Notes under the pieces: generated by a model
What the model was told of the DNA's origin: nothing
Databases searched by the model: none
What the model saw: the letters and a program-made list of their open reading frames with translations, nothing else
Made by a program: the position numbers and the translations under genes
Source of the DNA: Acephala macrosclerotiorum
Lineage: Eukaryota > Ascomycota > Leotiomycetes > Helotiales > Mollisiaceae
Direction of reading: 5' to 3'
NCBI GenBank assembly: GCA_014904845.1
Contig: MU119320.1
Location: forward strand, 99,105-163,104
DNA length: 64,000 bases
In this document: one piece after another, positions 54,851-64,000 of the stretch
Layout: each line of letters opens with the position of its first letter
Position numbering within the stretch: the first letter of the stretch is position 1

Positions 54851-57800
54851 CATATATTTTACTTTTGAAACAATTGTTTCTTTGCTAATAGACTTCGAGT
54901 ACTCTCATTTCTTTATACTTTTGAATCAAACTAAACGAAACAATATAAACTAATAAAACTTTTTTAATTTGTTTAATGAAAGTATGTATTCGTATCAAAA
55001 TACTACGTTTGTATACGTCAAACTAACGGCAATTTGTAGTATCGATCATTAAAAAAAAGTTTTTCGTTAAAAAACAAACGAATTTTGATTTTGAGAAAAA
55101 CGCCAAAAAAAATATTGAAAACGAATTAAATCTAATTATATTAATTAAATTCAATAATCACATTTTTTACACTTTTAATTATGTTTATATTAATACAATA
55201 ACGCTTACTATAAATACTTTATTCCATTGAAATTATCGAGTATTTGAGAATTGATATACGTTTTTTCGATTCGATTATATACTACAAAAAAAGAGATTGT
55301 GAAACGCTTTAAAAACATTGTTACTACGAATATTTGATACTTTTAAACGTAATTAAATACGTAAGAAAAATGCTTATATTGAAATTGATTTACTAGTTGT
55401 TACTCGAAAATTGTACAATGTATTAAACTTATAATTTCGAGTTTTTGATCAACGAAATAAAGTGTTTATCGTTATAAGTTTTTAGTCGATCGAACAAGTA
55501 GTTCTAGTAATAAAAACCGATTCTAATAAAACTTTAATTATTATAATTAGAATTGCAATTATCGATACTAAAACTACAATTCTAATTCTTTTAATAATAG
55601 TTTTGTAGAATAATATATTAAGACGTTTTTACCAAGTAGACATTCAATCTTTAATTTGATTCGTCGATTGTAAACGATCAATTTTATTTGTTATTGTATC
55701 AATCGAAATTATTTGTATTCAAAGCTTTTTTGAATACTATTATATTTTAGGATTAGGATTAGGAGTTCATATTTGCTATCTTCGACACTAATAACTAGCT
55801 ATATATTGAAAGTTGCTTTGGTAGTATTCCGACTACAGTACTTTTCCATCCAGACAACAACTACATTTCATATAAGATTCTCAACTCCCATCGATATTTC
55901 CTAGTATAAATCAAGTAAACCGCAAGTTTGTTCAATACCAGTACGTTATTATCAGCCTGTAGTGGTTCGGTGTTGCCGCTGGCGGAAAGAATAATAACGT
56001 CTTCAAATATAGTCCACATCTATAAAAGTACTATCCAGTACCGCCTGTAGATCCGTTTACTACTCGCCCGAGAATCAGTCAGGAAGAGCAATGTTCCCAA
56101 TCATCTAACAAAGAGGAGGCATATTAAATAATCCAGTTTTATTTAAAGACCGAGCTTTAGATCCCGTCCGTTGATCTACCCTCTCATTCTATAGAATCGA
56201 GTACTTCTGCATAATTAGTCCCTTTTGATTCGGTTTTACTACTCAAAGTTCTACCAAATAGGAGTTTTACGTTTTCTACGGCGGCGTGTTCTTCGTGAGA
56301 TTGTGCATACAACCGTCCCTCGAACAACTCAACGAAGACCATTCGAGTTTAATTGTCCACATTTAGGTTTCTTCTTTTCCCGCGATTGTGTTTTCTCAAT
56401 GCACTTTTTCGTCACTTCCACAATCTCCCATTTTGTCCCACGGTCTTGGATTCTCACTACTAGAATCGAGACAGTTCTATTGAATCAAAGCGTAATTGTT
56501 TACTCTCTAGGGACGTCTACCCCTTTCGACAGACAGAGTGTACTGATAATATTGAATTCCAGTTCTCGAAACTTAACCCGGGTCGTATTACTCGTCTCAA
56601 TTAAGACGATAGAATAGAGAGGTACTATTACTCCATTTATCGAAACTTTCTATTCTCTTAATCCAGCGATTTCACAAATCCTTTGAAGTTATCCCATGAT
56701 ATCCCTTTTCACGTCCTCTATTAACCGGAGTAGATTTCGTCATACTTAGAATTGATATTTTTGTTTTCTATTTCGCAGTTAATATCATTTATTTCTTCGA
56801 GCCGTTACGCATATTCAAACACGAACAGTTATACATATTTAAGTAAAGCAGTTACGTATACTCAAGTACGAACAATTACGCATATTTAAACAGAAGAATT
56901 ATATACTACTCACACTCAATCCCCTACTTTGATTGAGTTTTACGACGTCTCAAATCAAATTGGATTAATTGGGGGCGCTTCAACCTGCACTAGTAAAGCG
57001 CTTATAAAGTATCGCTCTTTTTGCGATATGCAATAAAAGACTTTCTACGTATGAGATTATCAGAAACTAATACAGAAAACTAGACTAACTCTAAAGTGTC
57101 CATCGTTTGAATTGCTTTGTAAATTTGTTGCAATTGTTTTTGGATTTCCGATAAGATAAAGATAATATACTATAATTGGCCCGAATTAAACAGATAGTCA
57201 ATATTTGTAAATTTGCACTCAAAGAAAAGTAGTTTAAATTTCATCTTTTGTTTTAAGCGTTATTCGATTCGAGTTAATCGGAAGGAATGATTTAACGCTG
57301 GGCAAATTTCGTGGTCTCGATGAAATCGGACTTCTAGATCACATATACAAACGGCATTAAACATAAAGTTCCCCCGGCGATATTGAAGAAATATACTCTG
57401 TACTGAGACTAGAGCAACTAATGAGATATCGGCCAAGAATAAGCCTGGGACTTTGCGACTCTCTATCGGGATAAGGGAAGTAAAATAAGAACTGAGAAAT
57501 TCTGTGTGGATAGTGTGACGCAATTCTGCGCGAAGGAAACGGGACAGGGCAATTCGAACGGTAGATTGGAAGTTGGTCGTCTTTTTGAAGTGGGAGTAGC
57601 CTGGATCATTCCCAAGATGGTACGTAAAGGACTGGAGATGAGAGTAAGAGTGTAATTACTTGAGGAATTGCTTAAAAAAGTATTCGGGATTCATCTATTC
57701 CAAGATCATCTGATAAACTGTACTCAAGCGCTCAAACCGTCGTTCAGGTGTAGATAGACCGCAGAGATTGATTGTGACCAAATGTCGATTGTTCGAGGTA

Positions 57801-57961
57801 TTGGAAATCTACACTATGAGATCTTTGAACTTTGAACAAATACGATGAAATGTTTTTTGATGTTGGGAATGCTTCTTAGTCCATGTCTACACTAGTAGAG
57901 TACTGTATTCAAATATCGGTGCCAGGAATTACTTGTAGATTCGAAGTCGATATACCGGATT

Positions 57962-58750
57962 TTAAGAGTTACTTTGAACTCCCAACCAGTATACTCGTTC
58001 AATCGCAGCCTGAATCCGTTGCTCGAGGTACTGTTGGAAGTCGATCCCGTTTGCGATCACGGGAAATCCAAGATAGATATACGATTTCGCTCTCGGGATT
58101 TCCTGCCCGTAAACGAAAAGGAAAAAAAAGTTCGATCGAGAAATAACGACAGTATACTTGGTCGGATTGAGGAAAATGGCATTTTCTACCGTCCAATCTT
58201 CTACGACCCGCAATAACTGGATCAGATCGATCTTGGAGTAAGTAATAATTACGCTATCGTTAGCGTAGAAGAGGCAGAGAGAAATTCCCAGTGCGTGGAC
58301 ATTGATCTGGTAAAATAAATTATCCACAAAGAGATTAAAAAGCTACGATAAAAGTAGTAAACCTTGAAAGACCCCCCGTGACCGCGGGAACCAGTCGGTG
58401 ACTCGTCTATTGATTAAAATCCGGGACTTAAGATTGAGAAATATCAGGTCGTAGATCAAGAGACGGAGCGTTTCTGGGTATCCTCTCGCGATTAATTTGA
58501 CGTTTAGTCGCTAATAGTCGATTACATCGAAGGCCGATTTGAAATCGAGAAAAACGATCGTCGATCGTATTTTGAACGAGAGAAAAGCGTGAACTATAGT
58601 AGTATTACTATATATTGAATAATTTCGACGGAATCTTACTTGAGTCGAGTAAAGTTGGGTCTACGGTTGGCCTTGGGTTTGGAAAAGGAACAGTCGTTTA
58701 AACACCTTCCAGAAAATGCAGATGATCGAGATAGGGCGGAGATTTGTAGT
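57962..58750 (-). pseudogene. Non-LTR retrotransposon reverse-transcriptase relic
   Basis: On the minus strand from about 58570 downwards one frame shows motif A FLDFKSAFDVID, then RILINRRVTDWF, motif B GVFQG...LFNLFVDNL and motif C LFYANDSVIIT (family YADD, here YAND), then VVEDWTVENAIFLNPTK. At least two in-frame stops and the D-to-N change in the catalytic motif show it is dead. All fit C-to-T/G-to-A mutation. It is probably a LINE-like element of the kind common in fungal subtelomeres. Confidence 0.8.
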
Positions 58751-61510
58751 ATCTCGTTTTCGAATAACGTTTTTTATTAAGAAATAGATTTTCGATTCAT
58801 TCTACGCTCGCGGCGTTTTCCTTTCACGGAGGTATCGGTTGTAGAGTTCTTGTAATCACGTGATGATGGTCGTCTTTTAGACTGCTTTTAAAAATCGAAT
58901 ATGCGTACTATTTGCTTTACAATTCTTCTTCGCTTCTTGTTCTTGGATCTCTTTAACCACTTACTCTCTCGTTCACGCGATTACTTCTTCCGAGCTCACT
59001 TACGTCGACTGAACTTGAAATGGTCGTTCCGACTAGCGTTCTTGGAAAATGATCAAATTTTCTATTATTGTATCTATTTTTCGATTCAAAGTTTTTAAAG
59101 TGAGAAAAATCATATTATTTTTTTTCGATGATTGACACGTTTGTTTGTACAAGCGAATACTTACTATGACCGTCTACTCGCGAACGGAAAATTTGTGGAT
59201 TTAAAGAGTTCGATTCTACTGTAGTATAAAACGATCAATCGTCTTCTCTTGAATTTGTTAATAGAATTGAACGAACTTCGTATTCATCTCATTAATATTA
59301 TCACTTGCCGAGAATAATCGATTTGATCGATAGATCAAATCGATCATAACATTTCTCACGTGTAATTTGAAAAACTGATTAACTCGAAAACGTTTAATGT
59401 TTTGAATTACAATTTTTTTTTGATCTCAACGTTCGAAAGTAAAACAAAAAATGTATTTGTGATCGATTTTAATCTTTCGATTTGTATTGTTCAATAACTC
59501 GAATATCGATATTTGATTTGATCGAATAAAATAATAATCGGTAGTAAATTTTTCTGTTTCTCGAACGAGTTTAAAATGTTGGTAATCGGTTTTCGTAAGG
59601 AAATTTATTTAGATTTGAAAACGTTTCGATGGATTTGTTTCTTCGGTTTGATAGAGAGAATCTCGAAAACGCGTATTAATATTTCCCATGATCACGATTG
59701 AGAATTTAAGAGAATCGAGAAATGACGCGAGCGTATTAAAATCGAAAATTGTTAATAGAAAATATATTTTTGAGAAGGAATGTTTACCTCGATAAAATAT
59801 AAAACTATATTCTGTAATATCGATTTTTTTTACTTTATTTCGAGTATAATAAGATTCTAAGAAGTAGATTTCGTTTTATTGTTTACTTTGGAGATTTTTG
59901 ATTATCAAATTTGTCGATACAATAAATCGACGATTTTGACAATAAATGTAATGGTTTACAAACCACGTTTCCGCGATAAAAAAGTAATCGAAGTATTGAC
60001 TAAGAAAAATATGACAGGTTTTTTATAAAACTCGAGAGAGACCTCGAACGTTAATGTAATCAATACGAAAATTCATATTCATTCGAAGTATTTCAGTTCA
60101 AAATTTGAAACAGATTGGTTTAAAAAGGTTTAAAAATTGGAATAAACCCCGTTTATTCTTGTTTGCTGTCGAATAACTCGCCGTTTTTCAATTGCTATTG
60201 CGGGGTCTACTCTGGTTTATTTGAATTGTTATATTAATTCTCTGGTTCGATTGATAGGATCGAACGGGCGATTTGGAGGTAGTGAGATCAAAGAGTTAAA
60301 TGGAATGTCGATTGGCGGGACAGGATCGTATGAGCGTTTAAATATCGCATTTCTCACGTATACTTTGATTGGACTAGTAGATTTCGACTGGGGTTCAGGT
60401 TTAAACATTGAGAAGTTCAGATTTACGTTGATTGGTTTGGTCGAATCTGAGGACGGGTTCGGTGGTGAAAAGCTGAGCTCGTTCTCTGGGTATGTGTAAA
60501 GGATGTTGATATCGGAGGAAAAGATGTGTTTTGAGGCTAAGTTTGGCGAGAACCATGATAGTATTTCGTACGAAGGCGTTGGTTGGAGTGGGTTGGACGA
60601 AGTGAAAAAAATGGTGAGTATTCGATGTTACTTCTACTAGGTTTTACTCATCTCAATCATCGATTCGAGGTGTTGGAGAATTGATTGCAAGGACGATGTA
60701 TTAGGTCCATTGCGTTCTCGTTTTTTTTGGATTTGGGAGTAGTAGGTCGTTTTATTTAGAAATAGGAGTTTTTCGTCGGTCTTTCGTTTTTTCGGAAGGG
60801 TTTGGGATACTAGGTTTGACGCAGGTGTAGCGTGTATTGTTGATTGATTAATACTTGTGTTTAAATATTTTTACAGAGCGGCGTACTTTTCTCGTTTTGG
60901 TAGGAACTTCTGATATACACGCTTTAGAACTTTTGCAAACTGCGTTTGGTCTAATTGTTTTCTGGCCAGTTCAATATATTTGATACAATTAACTCGACCG
61001 CAATTTGCTATATTAGTACTCCTGGAATTTGAATATTGGTAGGTCCAATAGCGATGTATTTTTCCATCTTTATTTCCTTTGTCTACTTCGTTTTTATTAA
61101 ACCCAAGTTTGAGAAGGTTATTAACACAGTCTAAACAGCGGATCTTGAATTTGAAAGTATTATAAAGAACTTCGACTAGATAATACTTACCGTTTTCGAG
61201 TACGAAGTTCTTAAAGAAATGTAAAAAGACTATTGAACTTTTGAAAGGAGAATGAAAAATGAGAAAAAAAATCAAAGAGGAATACGAACTAATATAAACA
61301 TTCTAACAATCGTTTTATCTTTAGATTAATATTTACTTATTAAGAATAATTTAAAAAAATCCTAGATTTTCAGTAAAATCAAATCGATTTTATTTTTTTC
61401 GATCTCTAATAATTAGAAATTACGCTCTCGATTTTAATAATATGAGATTGGGAGAAATTGAAATCTTAAGTATAAAAGTCGAGATTAGAAGAGTTAGTAC
61501 TCGATTGAAC

Positions 61511-61550
61511 GTTAGTGTACCGATTTCCACTCGAAAATCGGTACACTAAC
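61511..61550. repeat. Perfect 16-bp inverted repeat
   Basis: Left arm GTTAGTGTACCGATTT (61511-61526), 8-bp spacer, right arm AAATCGGTACACTAAC (61535-61550). Flanking ACTCGATT sequences recur on both sides. A perfect hairpin in otherwise mutated DNA is notable; it may be a transposon end or a selected structure. Confidence 0.9.
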
Positions 61551-63905
61551 ACTCGATTCAATTTAATGTTTTAGTGTTTGTTCACGGCTCAAACACTTTA
61601 ATTTTATGTACCAAGGGATTGGTAAGAAATTACTCTCAAAAATCTCATAAGAATAAAGTTTCAATTAAAATTATAAACAGTTTAATTTCAATTTTATTTC
61701 CACCAAAGTATTATAATTTTAGTTACAAAGAGGACTATGTTCCATTCTTTTTCACGTTATTTCTTTTTGCATTCTCTTTATTTCTTTTTCTTTTATCATT
61801 GTTTTCTTTTTACTTCGTCTACTCAAAATATCAATCATTGAAAGTATCGAATTCGGTGTTTTATTTACCGAGTTGAGAGAAGCGTTTCAAACTCTACTAA
61901 ACCAATACAATCAACTCTACTTAAATATTCTAGGTATTGATAACCCGGGAGTTTGTATCAGTATTTACTTTATTGATTTCCGTCGGTATGTCGAGATTGA
62001 GTATTAGGAGAAACTGGATTCTCGGTCGAAGGTTCTAATTAATTATAGTGTTAATAATCGATGAAGATTTTCAAATGCGCCAATAATCTCTCTGGTTGCC
62101 GAGGGCGGATTTAAGTATCGGGACGTGGTTACTCAAATCGAACCTATGGCTGGGACTGTGACGTATATGGTTACCCAATCCGAGCTTGAAACCCCGGCGT
62201 ATATAATCAGTCAAATTAAACGCCGGTTTGGAATTCCAATAGGGACAGTTCAAATCGAATCTGCGCTTGAAACTGGGACTCGTAAACGCAAGGGAAAAAG
62301 AAAACCGTTGGTCTCACGAGTTATTTACTCGTCGAGTAGTGATACGAATCAAGTAACCACAGCCAAATCCTTTCAACGATCTCATCCTCGTCTAAATCAA
62401 AATTAGCGTCCTTTGCCAAATGTTTATTATTATTCTAAGTATAATCAACATCGATACTAAACACTTCTATTACATCTAGTCCGTGTGCGTGGGAGAAGAC
62501 TATCAAAGAATTAGTGGGTTCTATTTACGAGTCTGAGGATCTGATATACGAGTAGATATCTAAGAAGTGGAAAACTATTTTCAGTTTACAGCGGTCTACG
62601 AAAAAACTTGCGACAAATACTAGTAGTAAACCGGATTTCTCTAATGCAAATAATGAGAATAATATCAACCCGCAAAGCGCGAAGACAAAGAAGAATAATA
62701 TAATTTCTATTGCCAACAATGCAATTTTTATGTGCATTTTGTCGATAGTATCGTTTTCTTCCAACGATTCCACTTCTCCAGTTAGTATTTCGACAAGTAT
62801 TATTTCAGCGAATAATATTTTGATCGACACCGTGATCAAATTTATTATTAGTTTTATCGAGGGAGTGAAAGATACCGCTTTGACTGCGGAATTAGTCTCG
62901 ATTTCTATGGTCCCGTTATCCCAGGACTCTTCGTCTTAAAGTGGATCGAATAGTTAGAATTCTATGATTGAGCTCGAGAAGAAAGCAAGAGTCGCTTTTT
63001 ATAACATGGAATCTATTATTGGTATCCACATCTTCCAAAAGTATCGAGGTACTATGGTCGAGTATAGTTTGATATTTGGAAAGCGAGATACTCTCAAAAA
63101 TTTTTATTAGACCTATTCTTACTGGCGTAGATACTATATGCTTCAGATTACGCAATATTTGGTTCTTGGAAAGTCGATAAAAAACCCGAGATTAATATTT
63201 CCACATGATCAAAGGAAATACCCGACTTTTGATCAATTCTCCCGAGCTTACCACACGGTCTAAACTATTGTAATCCATCGAGCGATTTTAAATGTATTCT
63301 ACTGGGTCGACTTTACTTATTTACACGACGTTTATCTCAAAATCCTTGAAGTACTGTCGCGTTTTGTCGTGCAAAACAAGGAGACTACTAATTCTCGATC
63401 ACGGGATGTCTTTGACGACGATATTCGTAACGCGACCAAAGACCAAATATACTAAATTTGTTACCTCGAGCAACAAAACAAGCCTCGTTTTTACAACAAA
63501 AACCTGGCTCGGAAGTTCAAAGTAACGTTAGAATATATTGAAAAGTGATATAACTTGCAAAAAGAATTTAGTATTGGAATATTTGTACTCGTTTTTCGGG
63601 GAATCAATTCGTAGTTTGAAAAATTGCCGTTTACAAACTTATTTATGTACTTTCGTCTCGTTGCAATCGTTAATCCTATTGCGATAAACATGGCGGGAAT
63701 GATTACAGAGAGGGTTCTTTCTTTGTAGAAACGCGAAAAGTCTCCTGAGCGGTTTTTACACTTAAAACATTTTGAAACGATTGATGAAATTTCTTTCAAA
63801 GTTAATCCGTTGAAACTCTTTGAAAAAATTAATGTAAATTATATTTTTACTAGTCGTTACGGGTTTAGTTCGACTCGGACAGGAAAAATAATTACTATAC
63901 CAATT

Positions 63906-64000
63906 TTAGGGTTAGGGTTAGGGTTAGGGTTAGGGTTAGGGTTAGGGTTAGGGTTAGGGTTAGGGTTAGGGTTAGGGTTAGGGTTAGGGTTAGGGTTAGG
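63906..64000 (+). repeat. Telomere, (TTAGGG)n
   Basis: About 16 uninterrupted TTAGGG units running to the end of the window, G-rich strand 5' to 3' towards the end, so this is a right-hand chromosome end. It follows AT-rich DNA directly. Confidence 0.99.

Larger units (their letters stand above)
52700..63905. repeat. AT-rich, RIP-like degenerate subtelomeric region
   Basis: Eleven kilobases of roughly two-thirds A+T with stop codons in every frame, few CpA/TpG relative to TpA, and CpG (TCGA, ACGA) still common. This is the pattern expected from RIP acting mainly on CpA. Two reverse-transcriptase relics are recognisable (separate entries). The part 55900-57600 is less AT-rich. The remaining frames of 60-130 codons show no domain I would defend; one at 60871-61275 (minus) has a short LENGKYYLVE stretch that only vaguely recalls DDE/HARBI-type transposases. 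Confidence 0.75.

Noticed and set aside
60871..61275. Possible DDE/HARBI-type transposase fragment (LENGKYYLVE)
   Set aside because: Only one short stretch resembles the family; no catalytic triad context survives.
1..64000. CRISPR arrays, bacterial-type operons or ribosome binding sites
   Set aside because: The window is eukaryotic nuclear DNA (spliceosomal introns, telomere); no spaced direct-repeat array of the CRISPR kind is present.

Overview
The window is the right end of a chromosome of a filamentous ascomycete (Pezizomycotina; Leotiomycetes is my best guess). It closes with about 16 TTAGGG telomere repeats (63906-64000). Supporting signs are genes with several short introns (about 45-190 nt), HET-domain and STAND/ankyrin-type genes, a DUF6594 remnant, and nonsense changes of the C-to-T/G-to-A type that repeat-induced point mutation (RIP) produces. 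The species call is inference; the telomere, introns and protein families are read from the sequence.

Layout. 0-9 kb: ESF1 (pre-rRNA processing) and a 12-exon SNF2/RING translocase of the Rad5/Rad16 class. Nearly all introns of the latter carry a GGGACATTC-like motif, in either orientation. 9-11 kb: degenerate tandem repeats, a (CAATA)n microsatellite inside a duplicated 140-bp block, and a stray copy of the last exon of a Ca2+/H+ exchanger. 11-22 kb: a five-gene island of a tyrosine recombinase with C-terminal C2H2 fingers, an unknown protein, a divergent SNF2-type ATPase, and two very acidic proteins. 22-24 kb: an apparently intact VCX1/CAX-type exchanger. Its last exon is the homologue of the stray copy at 10.3 kb, so the island lies between two same-orientation copies of one gene end.

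The strongest unexplained signal is a 19-bp interrupted palindrome, consensus RAATCGG-N5-CCGATTY, seen about 20 times (perfect to decayed) between 11.7 and 24.3 kb and almost nowhere else. It occurs in intergenic DNA, in introns and in all three phases of coding sequence, touching every gene of the island. That points to a DNA-level element or binding site tied to this locus.

24-41 kb: a gene-poor stretch; a two-exon unknown gene; a DUF6594 remnant; a HET gene with three in-frame stops; a secreted GH5 mannanase; DIM1/DIB1 (U5 snRNP); a GST-like gene; a broken STAND/ankyrin-type gene; and a mitochondrial PDK/BCKDK-family kinase. 41-52.5 kb: a tiny I9-inhibitor-like gene, BMS1 (GTPase of 40S assembly), a quinone-oxidoreductase-like MDR enzyme, a MARVEL-like membrane protein and an ABM-like protein, which is the last gene before the telomere. 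52.6-63.9 kb: 11 kb of AT-rich, stop-ridden subtelomeric DNA with recognisable reverse-transcriptase relics.

The housekeeping genes (ESF1, BMS1, DIM1, the kinase, CAX) are intact. The self-recognition-type genes (HET, STAND) and the transposon relics are broken. Gene models were made by hand from reading frames and splice sites; no database search was run.
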